Assembly (NCBI GenBank): GCA_028278245.1
Contig: JANQEQ010000055.1
Coordinates: 23,238 to 87,237, forward strand
Reading direction: 5' to 3'
DNA from: Phycisphaerales bacterium
Lineage (GTDB): Bacteria > Planctomycetota > Phycisphaerae > Phycisphaerales > SM1A02
DNA length: 64,000 nt
Part shown: positions 37,109 through 47,200 of the stretch, one piece after another
How positions within the stretch are numbered: the stretch's first letter is position 1
Layout: each line of letters opens with the position of its first letter
Notes under the pieces: model-generated
Databases searched by the model: none
What the model was told of the DNA's origin: nothing
What the model saw: only the letters and a program-made list of their open reading frames with translations
Translations under genes and position numbers: made by a program

Positions 37109-37918
37109 ATGCGAATTCTGCTCACCAATGACGATGGAATTGATGCTCCGGGAATTATTGCGCTGCACGAGGCGCTGCATGGTCTGGGCGAGATCATCAC
37201 CATTGCGCCCAAAACAGTTCAATCAGCGACAAGCCACGGCATCACGTTTCATCAGCCACTGATGACCGAAGAAGTGAAAGTCAACGACCGCATGACCGGC
37301 ATAGCAGTGGATGGGCGTCCGGCAGATTGCGTCAAGGTCGCCCTGCGCGCCATCTGGCAGGAGAAGTTCGGTCCGGACACGCGGCCCGATATCACAATCA
37401 GCGGCATGAACACCGGAGCCAACAGCGGAATCAATATCATTTACTCCGGAACCGTCGCAGCCGCAGTGGAAAGCGCATTCCTCGGCGTACCGGCCATTGC
37501 CGTGAGTCTGCATTATCGCGATCTGGGGAAGATTCATTATCAAAGAGCCGCCGCTAATGCGAGAAACGTCATCGATCGTATCCTCGAACATGAACTTCAT
37601 TCACACGGTGTTGTTAATGTTAACATTCCCACCACGGAAAGTGCCGATGCGCCCATGCCGGAGATCCGCGTTGTGGCGATGAACACTGCTCCGGGGATTG
37701 ATGGCTATGAACGTCGGGAAAGTCCCTCCGGCCAGGTTTATTACTGGAGCAGCGGCAGCGGATTGATCTTTACCCACATGGAAACCGCATCGGATGTCGA
37801 AGCACTCGACAGCGGCTATGCGACCGTAACGCCCCTGAGCTTTGATCTGACCAATGTTGACCGTCTGGAAATCTGGCGCCAGAGGTTGATGACCGCTAAG
37901 GAAGCGCCCGTCGAGTGA
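37109..37918 (+). CDS. surE: SurE 5'/3'-nucleotidase
   Basis: A 269-residue metal-dependent nucleoside monophosphatase. The N-terminus MRILLTNDDGIDAPGI holds the paired Asp metal ligands, followed by the SATSHGITFHQPL and DGRPADCVKVAL segments and SGMNTGANSG, with the conserved Asn. AAGGA lies 5 nt before the ATG. Its 3' end overlaps the convergent tonB-like gene by 23 nt. Confidence 0.94.
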   Translation: MRILLTNDDGIDAPGIIALHEALHGLGEIITIAPKTVQSATSHGITFHQPLMTEEVKVNDRMTGIAVDGRPADCVKVALRAIWQEKFGPDTRPDITISGMNTGANSGINIIYSGTVAAAVESAFLGVPAIAVSLHYRDLGKIHYQRAAANARNVIDRILEHELHSHGVVNVNIPTTESADAPMPEIRVVAMNTAPGIDGYERRESPSGQVYYWSSGSGLIFTHMETASDVEALDSGYATVTPLSFDLTNVDRLEIWRQRLMTAKEAPVE

Positions 37919-39035
37919 GAATAAGCCTGATCGGGATGTCAATGGTCTGGTCGCCGGTGATTTTCTCCAGCGGCTTGCCCCGGGCGCGCCAGCGATACAA
38001 GCTATTGCGAATGGCATCATCAATACGATAATCGCCGCTGGTTTCAACAACACCCGCTTTGCGTGGAACACCATCGGGACCGAACTTAATATTCACCAGC
38101 GGATTGCCCGGAGAGGCAGTCAGCAACTGTAAAGTCGTAAATTCGGGCTTGCGGGGTCTTAATTCCAGACCGTGCGCAGCGAGCGGTTTGCCGATCTTAA
38201 TATCATCGAGTGAGACATCGACTACCGAAGTGGGTTGTGACTGTTTATCCGCAGGATCGCCCGGCTCCGGTTCCGATTCTGACTGAGCCTCGGGTGTTGG
38301 TAGTTGACTTGCTGCTGATGTGTATGCTGCGGCCATCTCTTGCAGAGTTTTCATCAATTGACGCAAACCGGGTTTCGTTTGAGTCAACTCGGGTGGCTGT
38401 TTTTCCTGCGGCTTTGACGGATCCGGTGATTCGGTTTCAGGTGCAGATGCAGATTTTTCATCGCCGATATCAAACGGCGTCATCTCCGGCTCGGGTGAAA
38501 ACTCAGCAGCCGTGTTAATTTGTGTCGACTCATCCCTCACTGCCAGATCAGGCAGGATTGAAGTCGACTGAGCCGGTGTTGCGCTTTGTTCCTCACCGGG
38601 TGGTGGGGGATCACTTTGTGCCATGATCTCTGATTGGTGTGCCGGTACAGAGATGCTTTCAACGGCTACTTTTTGTGTGGGGGGGGTGGGAGGGGAGTGG
38701 TCAATTTGAGGGCGTGGTGGAGTGATATGTGTGGGGGGGGTAAATGATGCTTGTTCGACTTCTGAAAGTTCCGCCATGTGTTCCTGATATTCATCGTAAC
38801 CGACCCAGGTAAGTGTGGAAGCAGTTCCCTCATCCAGACCCAGTGGAGGTGTCGGATCCTCATGCTTCGGTTTGGGGAGCAGGTAATCATCATCATCGAA
38901 TTGTGCGTCTACGGACTTGATTAACGCTGAACTGCTCATCATTGCCATCAGCGGACCGATCGCAACAACGTGCAGCATCAGTGACAGCAGCAAACCCCCC
39001 AGCAGAGGCCAATTGAATCGACGACGATCCATCAC
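37896..39035 (-). CDS. TonB-like energy transducer
   Basis: A 379-residue TonB-family protein: a single N-terminal membrane helix (about residues 12-34), a long Pro/Glu/Ser/Thr-rich periplasmic linker, and a C-terminal TonB domain (NPLVNIKFGPDGVPRKAGVV, YRIDDAIRNSLYRWRARG). It would pass proton-motive energy to outer-membrane receptors. An ExbD gene precedes it; no ExbB is in the window. Two eight-C runs (38679-38686, 38733-38740 on the plus strand) encode Pro-Thr-Pro stretches in the linker and are potential slippage sites. Confidence 0.85.
   Translation of the reverse strand: MMDRRRFNWPLLGGLLLSLMLHVVAIGPLMAMMSSSALIKSVDAQFDDDDYLLPKPKHEDPTPPLGLDEGTASTLTWVGYDEYQEHMAELSEVEQASFTPPTHITPPRPQIDHSPPTPPTQKVAVESISVPAHQSEIMAQSDPPPPGEEQSATPAQSTSILPDLAVRDESTQINTAAEFSPEPEMTPFDIGDEKSASAPETESPDPSKPQEKQPPELTQTKPGLRQLMKTLQEMAAAYTSAASQLPTPEAQSESEPEPGDPADKQSQPTSVVDVSLDDIKIGKPLAAHGLELRPRKPEFTTLQLLTASPGNPLVNIKFGPDGVPRKAGVVETSGDYRIDDAIRNSLYRWRARGKPLEKITGDQTIDIPIRLILTRRALP
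38675..38740 (+). repeat. Two GTGT-G8 microrepeats in the tonB-like gene
   Basis: GTGT plus eight G at 38675-38686 and again at 38729-38740, 54 nt apart. Both are in the Pro-rich linker of the encoded protein (minus strand), where in-frame length changes would be tolerated but single-base slips would not. Confidence 0.85.
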
Positions 39036-39083
39036 AGTATTGTATGTACCTCAATGTTCCGGCAGAACGACGATACCATGATC

Positions 39084-39533
39084 TTATTGCGGTTCAGGCT
39101 CCGATTCGGGTTGAGCCGCAAGCGGTTTGGGCATTGAAACGAGCTTAATATCCAACCCTTCCTGAGAGAGACGGTCATACAAGTTCATAAAAACAGGTAA
39201 GCGATCTGTCTGGCCCAGTTCGTCGACGGCTACGTAAATCTCGGTGTCAGGATCAATTCGTTGAGCCTGCTCGATTCGCGACAATACCTCATCCAGAACG
39301 ATCGGCTGACGGTTGAAGAAAAGTTTGCCGTTGGCATCGATGCTGATAGTGACTGCCGGGGTCGGCTCCGCGGATTCAGCCGAAGCAAGCTGGGGCAGCA
39401 CAATCGGTAGCAGGTCCACCCGGTTCATCAGCACCATTGCGTAGATAAAAAAGGTAAGCAACAGAAACACCACATCGATCAGCGGCATGATCTCAATACG
39501 CGTTTCGTGTTGGGTGCGTCGTAGTGCATTCAT
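39084..39533 (-). CDS. ExbD/TolR-like biopolymer transport protein
   Basis: A 149-residue ExbD family protein. The N-terminal helix IMPLIDVVFLLLTFFIYAMVL contains the conserved membrane Asp needed for proton coupling. The periplasmic part (TISIDANGKLFFNRQPIVLDEV, YVAVDELG) is typical. It lies 48 nt upstream of the tonB-like gene and 18 nt downstream of the STAS gene. Confidence 0.9.
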   Translation of the reverse strand: MNALRRTQHETRIEIMPLIDVVFLLLTFFIYAMVLMNRVDLLPIVLPQLASAESAEPTPAVTISIDANGKLFFNRQPIVLDEVLSRIEQAQRIDPDTEIYVAVDELGQTDRLPVFMNLYDRLSQEGLDIKLVSMPKPLAAQPESEPEPQ

Positions 39534-39551
39534 AAGCAGGAGCGTTTGGAA

Positions 39552-39902
39552 TTACGCTGAATCATCACCGATTTGCAGTGAAGCCAGCGATGTGCTTATA
39601 TCTTCAGTGAACTGGAACATCTTATCCAGACCGGTGGTGATAAAAATCGACCACACTGAATCACTTATCGTGCACAGGCTCAAATGCGATCCATGTGTCA
39701 GCAGGTGTTTGCGCAAGCGCAGAAGCTGAGCGAGGTTTGAAGAGTTCAGCCGGGTTACACCCTGGAAGTTAACGACCACGTCGGGGAGCTTGCCGATTTT
39801 TCCTGACAGGCGGCGCATGATGGTATCCATATCTTCGGAGAATACCGGCTCATCGTTGAGTTCCAGAACCAGGATGGATTCAGACCATTCGTTCAGGGGC
39901 AT
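39552..39902 (-). CDS. STAS-domain protein (anti-sigma factor antagonist-like)
   Basis: A 116-residue single STAS domain. The segment GVTRLNSSNLAQLLRLRKHL corresponds to the loop bearing the phosphorylatable Ser in anti-anti-sigma factors, with Ser54 or Ser55 as candidate. No kinase or sigma factor is adjacent. It lies 12 nt after gyrA and before exbD, an uncommon neighbourhood that suggests co-transcription. Confidence 0.8.
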   Translation of the reverse strand: MPLNEWSESILVLELNDEPVFSEDMDTIMRRLSGKIGKLPDVVVNFQGVTRLNSSNLAQLLRLRKHLLTHGSHLSLCTISDSVWSIFITTGLDKMFQFTEDISTSLASLQIGDDSA

Positions 39903-39914
39903 GTGTATTCTCCA

Positions 39915-42533
39915 TTACTCCGTATCGGCTCCATTGTCACCGTTATCTGAATCAATCACACGTGCTGCTGCGATAAGGCGATCGCCTTCCTTCAGGTTAA
40001 TTACACGCACACCCTGGGTGTTTCGTCCGATCCGGGATATCGAGGAAGCGGCCATTCTCACCAGCATGCCTGCCTCGCTGATGAGAACGATGCTGTCGGT
40101 TTCGTTGACACACCGAATCCCTGCGACCAATCCGTTGCGTTCGGTGGTCTGAATATCGATCCGACCTTTCCCCCCACGACTCTGCGGCCGCGATCCTTCT
40201 TCGGATTGCACGAGATACTCGCTCAGTTCCGTACGTTTGCCGTAGCCGTTTTCAGTGACGGTGAGCAGATCGGCATCGGGATCAACTCGGATCAATCCCA
40301 CGACAAGATCGTCGCCGCGCAGGTCAATCCCCTTGACGCCTGCTGCGTTGCGCCCCATGACACGCACATCATGTTCACTGAAGCGGATCGCCATACCGTT
40401 TCGCGTTGCCAGGAGAATATGATCGTCGCCACGGGTCAGGATCACATCGATCAAGCGATCACCCTCGTTGAGATTGATCGCGATAATTCCGGTGCGGTGA
40501 ACGTTGCGGTAATCCTTCAGTGCGGTTCGCTTCACCCGCCCGCTTTCCGCTGCGAAAAAGAGGTAATCTTCCGAGCGCTCAAAATCCTCAATGCTCCGAA
40601 AAGCGACGATCCGTTCATCTGCCCGCATCTCCAGCATGTTCTGAATGGCTCTGCCGCGCGCGGTGCGCGGCATTTCAGGAATCTGGTATACCTTCTTGCG
40701 AAAGACCCTACCGGTGTTGGTGAAACACAAAAGATCATCGTGCGTTGAAGCGACAAAGATATGCTCAATGAAATCATTATCCTTCGCCTGTGATCCCTTG
40801 ATCCCCCGGCCGCCGCGACGTTGCTCCCGGTACGTGTCAATCGGCAATCGCTTGACGTAACCGGTGTGTGAAATTGTCACCACAACATCGTGCTCGGCGA
40901 TCAGATCAGCAATGTTGAAATCTTCTGCATCAGCTTCGGCAATGGCGGTCTTGCGGGGGGTGCTGAATGATTTGGAAATCTCAGCAAGATCCTCACGAAT
41001 CATATCGAGCACCATCTGCTCACTGCTCAGGATTTGTTCGTAATATTCGATCTGCTCAGTAAGCTGACGGTAGTCACCGGTCAGCTTTTCGATTTCCAGA
41101 CTGACCAGTTGGATAAGACGCAAACTTCCGATCGCTTCCGCCTGAACTTTTGATAATGCGATACCATCTTCGCTTTCGGTCAGCTCGATGAGTTGTTTGG
41201 GAATCAATGGTGCATATTCGTGATCGGCGGGAATGCGGAATCGGCGTGCCATTAATTTCCCGATCGCTTCCTCTCTCGTCTTGCTGCCGCGAATCAGTGC
41301 GATGACTTCATCAATATCACACACTGCATAAATCAATCCCTCCAGTCGGTGGGCCTGTTTCTTTGCTTCACGCAGAAGGTGTTCCGTTCGTCTGCGTATG
41401 ACCTCTTTGCGATGATCGAGATAGCAGTGAATAAGCTGCTTGATCCCCATTGTTCGAGGTCGGCCATTGTGGAGCGCGATGTTAATAATGGAGTAGGTGG
41501 TCTGCAGAGATGTGTATTGATAAAGCTGCTTTTCGACCACCATCGGATCGGCACCGCGCTTGAGATAAACAACGATGCGTGTGCGATGGGTGCGGCCGGA
41601 GAAATTCTTAACATCAGAGATGTCGGTAATCCTGCCGGATTTTGCTGCGTCGACAATCTTCTCAATAAGATTATTCTGCACGACCTGGTAAGGAATTTCA
41701 TCGATAACGATCGTGTCGCGATTCCCTGCCTTTTCGTAGTGTACTTTCCCCCGCACGATGATTTTTCCTCTCCCGGTAGCGAATGCTTCAACCACACCTT
41801 TTCGGCCTTGGATGATTCCGCCGGTGGGGAAGTCAGGCCCGGGAAGGATGTCCATTAAGTCCTGAACTGAAATGTCTGGCTGATCAATCATCGCGGTGAT
41901 TGCCGAGCAAATCTCCGCAACGTTGTGGGGCGGCATGGAGCAACTCATGCCCACGGCGATGCCGCTGGATCCGTTGATCAGAAGATTGGGAAACTTAGCT
42001 GGCAGAACCATCGGTTCCAGGCACGTCTCATCGTAATTGGGGCGGAAGTCGACCGTTTCGAGTTTGATATCTTCGAGCATGGCGACGGCGGCCGCGGTCA
42101 TGCGCGCTTCGGTGTATCGCATAGCCGCGGGCGGATCACCGTCAATCGATCCGAAGTTCCCCTGCTTGTCCACCAGCGGGACGCGCATCTTCCAGTCCTG
42201 ACCCATGTTGACCAGCGTGGGATAAATCACCGATTCGCCATGTGGGTGGTAATTGCCCGACGTATCGCCGGCGATCTTGGCGCACTTTCGATATTTCTTC
42301 CCCGGCGTAAGGTTCAGGTCGTTCATGGCGACCAGAATCCGCCGCTGCGATGGCTTCAATCCGTCACGAACATCAGGCAAAGCCCGATCCGTGATAGTGG
42401 ACATGGCATAGGTGAGGTAACTGTCGTGCAGCTCGCGGTCAATCTGCAGATCAACAACGTGGCCCAGCGCAAGCGCATCATCATCAGGGGAATCTGACGG
42501 TTCAGCAACGGAATTTGGGGGAGATTCTGACAT
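39915..42533 (-). CDS. gyrA: DNA gyrase subunit A
   Basis: An 872-residue type IIA topoisomerase subunit. The catalytic Tyr is Tyr140 in PAAMRYTEARM. The GyrA box EQRRGGRGIKG in the C-terminal beta-pinwheel identifies gyrase rather than topoisomerase IV. In the quinolone-resistance region HPHGESVIYPTL, the position of E. coli Ser83 is Ser (101) and that of Asp87 is Pro (105). ATG 42533 is chosen because AGGGAA lies 5 nt upstream; an in-frame ATG at 42563 is possible. It heads the gyrA-STAS-exbD-tonB run. Confidence 0.95.
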   Translation of the reverse strand: MSESPPNSVAEPSDSPDDDALALGHVVDLQIDRELHDSYLTYAMSTITDRALPDVRDGLKPSQRRILVAMNDLNLTPGKKYRKCAKIAGDTSGNYHPHGESVIYPTLVNMGQDWKMRVPLVDKQGNFGSIDGDPPAAMRYTEARMTAAAVAMLEDIKLETVDFRPNYDETCLEPMVLPAKFPNLLINGSSGIAVGMSCSMPPHNVAEICSAITAMIDQPDISVQDLMDILPGPDFPTGGIIQGRKGVVEAFATGRGKIIVRGKVHYEKAGNRDTIVIDEIPYQVVQNNLIEKIVDAAKSGRITDISDVKNFSGRTHRTRIVVYLKRGADPMVVEKQLYQYTSLQTTYSIINIALHNGRPRTMGIKQLIHCYLDHRKEVIRRRTEHLLREAKKQAHRLEGLIYAVCDIDEVIALIRGSKTREEAIGKLMARRFRIPADHEYAPLIPKQLIELTESEDGIALSKVQAEAIGSLRLIQLVSLEIEKLTGDYRQLTEQIEYYEQILSSEQMVLDMIREDLAEISKSFSTPRKTAIAEADAEDFNIADLIAEHDVVVTISHTGYVKRLPIDTYREQRRGGRGIKGSQAKDNDFIEHIFVASTHDDLLCFTNTGRVFRKKVYQIPEMPRTARGRAIQNMLEMRADERIVAFRSIEDFERSEDYLFFAAESGRVKRTALKDYRNVHRTGIIAINLNEGDRLIDVILTRGDDHILLATRNGMAIRFSEHDVRVMGRNAAGVKGIDLRGDDLVVGLIRVDPDADLLTVTENGYGKRTELSEYLVQSEEGSRPQSRGGKGRIDIQTTERNGLVAGIRCVNETDSIVLISEAGMLVRMAASSISRIGRNTQGVRVINLKEGDRLIAAARVIDSDNGDNGADTE

Positions 42534-42660
42534 TGAGTTCCCTGGGAAAAGCACGCGACCCATGCGTATGATCGAGTCGCTGATGATGCGTTTATTTTAG
42601 CTTATTTTTCTCTTTTTCGCCGGATTCGGTGACGTGGAATGGATCGGGTAAACTGTCGTG

Positions 42661-43200
42661 ATGAGCCAGGTCACCAATCAGTATGGACGCAGGAGCGGTC
42701 GGGGTATCAGACCCTGGTTGATAACGGCTAAAATCGTGGGCTTGATGGGTTTCGTGGGAGGATTGGCAGCTCTTTCAGCATTGATTTTACTCGGACCTGA
42801 AGGGGAAACTCCGGAACAATGGCTTATGCTCAAGCCCATTGTGCGAATGGTGTTTTATCCCTGTGTATTTGGCGGATTGGGCCTGACAATGCTTGCGGGC
42901 CTGGTGCTGTGGCTGCAGATGCCGCGGATCTTCCTGAGGATGAGATGGTTCAGGATGAAACTCATCTGGTTGGTGATATTCATCCCCGCATGTCATCTGT
43001 ATGCACGATGGCGTGTGTTCCAGTGGCACGATGCTATCGAGGAGGGCGGGGAGGATATTACACGACATTACCAACACGTCGGCTGGGCGTTTGCCTTTGC
43101 CTTTGTTGTGTTCCTCGTGCCGATGATATTGGGGAGGATCAAACCACGGTTGAAGCAGCCATACGCTCCATCTTCGCGCTCAGCTTCCCAGGATCAATAG
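42661..43200 (+). CDS. Membrane protein of unknown function
   Basis: A 179-residue protein with four hydrophobic helices (about residues 22-46, 62-85, 98-116 and 139-160) and basic loops. The spacing is reminiscent of CopD-like or DUF2269-like small membrane proteins, but I cannot assign it. It starts with ATG 42661, with an in-frame GTG one codon before. It is divergent from gyrA, and its 3' end overlaps the convergent acylphosphatase gene by 7 nt. Confidence 0.65.
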   Translation: MSQVTNQYGRRSGRGIRPWLITAKIVGLMGFVGGLAALSALILLGPEGETPEQWLMLKPIVRMVFYPCVFGGLGLTMLAGLVLWLQMPRIFLRMRWFRMKLIWLVIFIPACHLYARWRVFQWHDAIEEGGEDITRHYQHVGWAFAFAFVVFLVPMILGRIKPRLKQPYAPSSRSASQDQ

Positions 43201-43469
43201 CGAATTTCAAATGATGTGAACTCACCGGTAGCTGGGCGGCGATCAATAGAAATATCCGTGATGTTGTCGCGCTTGGCGCGCTTGATCGCTTCGATAAATG
43301 CATCCAGCTCCTTTGCATCACCTTCCGCCACACATTGCACAGATCCGTCGCTCTCATTTTTCACCCAGCCGGTCACGGCAAATCCGGCTGCGATATCCTG
43401 CGTCGTTGCGCGGAAGAAAACTCCCTGCACTCTCCCGCGGAAATTGACGTCATAACGAAACTGTGTCAT
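43194..43469 (-). CDS. acyP: Acylphosphatase
   Basis: A 91-residue acylphosphatase hydrolysing acyl phosphates such as 1,3-bisphosphoglycerate. The active-site motif GRVQGVFFRATTQDIA contains the catalytic Arg, and GWVKNESDGSV holds the catalytic Asn. The ATG overlaps the stop of yebC by one base (TGATG), indicating coupling. Confidence 0.94.
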   Translation of the reverse strand: MTQFRYDVNFRGRVQGVFFRATTQDIAAGFAVTGWVKNESDGSVQCVAEGDAKELDAFIEAIKRAKRDNITDISIDRRPATGEFTSFEIRY

Positions 43470-44221
43470 CACGTTCCCAGCTTTTCCAGAATCTCGCCGG
43501 CAATGTCCGCGTTGGTGTGCACCTTCTGCACATCATCGTGATCTTCCAGTTCTTCGATGAGGCGCAGGACTTTCTGCGCCATTGCTTCATCACAAGTCAC
43601 CGTATTGGTCGGGATCATGGTGATCTCGGCGCTTTCAAGTGTGACTTCAGCCGCCTCCAACGCTTCCTTCAGGGTGATGAAATCCACAGGTTGGCAGGAT
43701 ACTTCCCACATGCCGTCCGCTTCATCAACATCATCCGCTCCTGCTTCCAGGGCGATTTCCATCAACTGTTCTTCCGTCGCATTGTCTCCTGCAATTGCCA
43801 ATAGTCCCTTCTGCTCAAAGCCGAATGCCACAGCTCCCGGTTTTCCGAGGTTGCCCCCGGCTTTCTCGAAAATCTTTCGCATCTCCGGTGCGGTGCGCTG
43901 CACCTTGTCTGTGAGGCAGTCAACGATCACCGCCACACCGTGCGGACCATAACCCTCATAACGGATCTCTTCGTAGTTGGCCTGCCCCTCCAGTTCGCCG
44001 CTGCCTTTTTTGATGGCTTTGGCGATCGTATCCTTGGGCATATTGACCGCTTTGGCCTCCTCGATCGCATAGCGCAGGGTCAGGTTGGTGTCCGGATCTC
44101 CCCCGCCATTCTTCGCTGCCACGATGATCGCCCGGCTGCACTTTGACCACGCCTTTCCCCGAACTGCATCCTGGCGGGCTTTTCGATGCTTGATATTTGC
44201 CCATTTACTGTGACCAGCCAT
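43469..44221 (-). CDS. yebC: YebC/PmpR (TACO1)-family protein
   Basis: A 250-residue protein with the signature MAGHSKWANIKHRKARQDA and the family segments AKNGGGDPDTNLTLRYAIEEAK and RYEGYGPHGVAVIVDCLTD. The family has been described as a transcriptional regulator and more recently as a translation factor. It lies between the TPR lipoprotein gene (22 nt) and acyP in a single-strand run. Confidence 0.95.
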   Translation of the reverse strand: MAGHSKWANIKHRKARQDAVRGKAWSKCSRAIIVAAKNGGGDPDTNLTLRYAIEEAKAVNMPKDTIAKAIKKGSGELEGQANYEEIRYEGYGPHGVAVIVDCLTDKVQRTAPEMRKIFEKAGGNLGKPGAVAFGFEQKGLLAIAGDNATEEQLMEIALEAGADDVDEADGMWEVSCQPVDFITLKEALEAAEVTLESAEITMIPTNTVTCDEAMAQKVLRLIEELEDHDDVQKVHTNADIAGEILEKLGT

Positions 44222-44243
44222 GTTCCGGCCTCCTGCAATACAT

Positions 44244-47200
44244 TTACCGCGTCGTTTCGACCTCAGCGAAGATCGGCGTCACCAGCGGTTCCTGGCCTTG
44301 ATCCACCGCCAGGATCTTCCCGTTCAACCGGCGCTGCAATGCACCTAACTGACGATCATACAACTCCCGCGGATCTTTGACGATGATTCCCCATACGCGA
44401 ATCTGGAGAAAGCGGTATTGCTGCGTCTGCGTCGGGCGGTATTGTTGCTCACTCATGATCATTGCCGCCTGACGCCAGGTATTCAGCGCTGCTTCCGTTT
44501 GCCCCACACGCCAGTAGGTGTCGCCCAGATGATCGAGCAATTCCGGGTTTGGCTCCTCGACGGCTGCAACCGCCTGCTGCAACAACTCCAGCGCCCCCGG
44601 TTCAGCTTCCGGATTCTCCCGTTGGAATCGTCCCTGGTGATAACGCAGCCAGGCCAGTGTATCGATGATGTTCGTATCTTCCGGCGATCGGGCATAGGCT
44701 TGCTCAATCCAGCCGACGACTTCATCATCATGACGACCGACTTCCAGAGAGGCGTAACCAAGGTTATTCAGCAATTGTGAATTGTCCTGCTGCAGTTCCA
44801 GCGCAGCCAGCATGAGTTGCATCGCCCCGTCATCTTCATCCACCGCCGTGTAGATGAGACTCGCTTCGTAGATCGTGCTGGCCAGTGTCGGTTCGGTTTC
44901 TTCACCGGGGAGAATCGGAAGGGTTCCGAGTGCATCAAGATCACGCAGCAGAGATAATGTGGCATCGGCTTGGTTTCCACAGGCAGCGTCGGCCGCGATG
45001 GTCATCGTTGCCAGCAATGATATCGCAGCAGGGGAGAGCGGTTGAGAGCCGTTCAGGCGAATACGAAATGCTTCTGCAGCGCCGCATGGTTTACCGGCAT
45101 CGATCATGGTCTGCGCGATATCACGCCACTTGAGTATGTAACGAACATCTGCGGTATTCCGGTCATCAGATTGCTGGGCTGCAAGCCAGTGTAATTGTTC
45201 CAGCGCCTGATCGATGTGGCCAGCCTGACTGTAAACAGTAGCGAGCGACCAAGCTCGGTGTGTTCCCTCGGGGCGTTCAAGCAAACGTGACTCGGCCAAC
45301 AGGAGTGCATCTTCAGGACGATCTACTGCACGATAAACAGATTCCAGCCAGCGACGGGCAAAAAAATCAGGCGGATCGGCTTTTGCCATATCCTCCAATC
45401 GCTGAGTGACACTCTGATATTCACCCAGGTTGTGGTTGATGTTGATCCAATGTTCCAGCAGCTGGGGATGTCCCGGATATTTTACGAGCTGATCTTCCAG
45501 CCACTGTTCTGCAATGTGGGGCTGATTCAGTCTGGACCAGGCATTGACAGCCATGCCCAGAAACTCAGTTTGACTGGGATCGCCGGCAAAATAACTCAGC
45601 GCAGCTTCCAATGCACTGGCATACTGCTGATGATCTATTAACTCCTGAGTTGCAAGGCGTCGGGCAAGAGCGGTGTCGGGGATGGTTTGCGTCAACTGCG
45701 CTGCAATCTGTCGATACCGCTCTTCGTTTTCCATCGGCCGGCCCCGGTCCAGCAGACCGAGCAAAACCTGGTAGACCGGTTCATGTGTCGGATCAATCGC
45801 CAGTGCCTGCTCCGCATAATGAAGTGCAAGCTCTGCTGATTTTAATTGTTCATCCTCGGTCTGAGCATTGGTTGCATCAGCAGAATGCTTCTGCGCCAGA
45901 GCAGTGAGTATCTCAGCATTATTTGGCTGCAATTGCACTGCGCGGGCTACAGTTTCCAGTGCGAGTTCATTCTTTTCAAATTGATGATAAGCGCGCGCAA
46001 GAGTCAGCAGCGTATTCGCATCCATGGAAACAGTTTCATCAGATACAACATCATCAAGTAATGTGGGTTCTTCGAGCAATGCAGCCAGTTGAATCGCTAT
46101 CTGATATAATCCCTGATCATCAGGCCAGGCTGAGCGTGCACTTGCGCATCTATTCCACGCTCTCCCCAGCGCCCCCAGGTCGATGAGGATTCTGCATTCT
46201 AGATTTGCTAGAAGCGCCGATTGATCCCTTAGCTGAATGTTCCTCAGCGCTGCTGAGGGCTGGGGGAAGGATGTAATAAATTGGCCAACATAAGTTTCCG
46301 CCATTCCCGGATGTAGTTGCGTTAATTCGATCAGTTGGTCAACCGCTTCTGACGTTTGGGTGGCGTCGTAGAGCAGGAAAAGATCACTTGCCGGCGATCC
46401 GGTTGCAGGATGTTCATTCAATATCCCGCGCAGAATCTGTAATGCCTTCGGCCGGTCATTGAGCGCTGACTGCAAGCGCAGATGTTGAATATTATCCGGA
46501 TCAGGTTCAAGTTCACCCACAGACTCGCGGAGCAACTGGATATTTGAAACCTGCTCCGCCAGGTAGCGGCAGAGTGTTACCAGCTCAGGCCGCACTCGAG
46601 GATACTCCGATCGCAATGCGCTGAGCATTTCATACTGTGCGGTTTGTTGTCGATTCAAATGCAGGTTGGCATACACAACCCGAGGTGCCAGGGAAATTTG
46701 TTGAGGCAGTGGATATGAAGCAGCTTCCCGGTAAGCCTGCAATGCATCTTCATAATGATTGATTCTGCAATACGTATCACCAAGTTGCAATAGAATGATG
46801 CCGCGCTCATGTCGAAGCTGCGTGATGTGAGGTACATACCGGGATTGTGACGCCAGCGGGCCAAGCTCCGGGAGAAGCAGGCTCACTGCCTCCGCAGCAG
46901 CATAGTCATAGCCCAACTGTCTCAGTGATTTCCACAGTATGTCATAGGCGATGATGTCCGCCAGAGGATCGTGGATGAATTGATCACCGGCCAATATGCG
47001 GCGAGCCAGCAGAGCAACGGCGCGCTGGTTTTGATGTTGTGACTGGGCCGCAATACTTAATGTCAGCAATGATTCCGACTCATCCGGTTCCAACTGAAGG
47101 ATCTGTTCATAAAGGCGAATGGCACGGCCTGCCTGGTTGACCGCTAGATATGTTCTTGCCAGCTCTCTCAGTATGGGAACCGATGTCGGATTCAACATGG

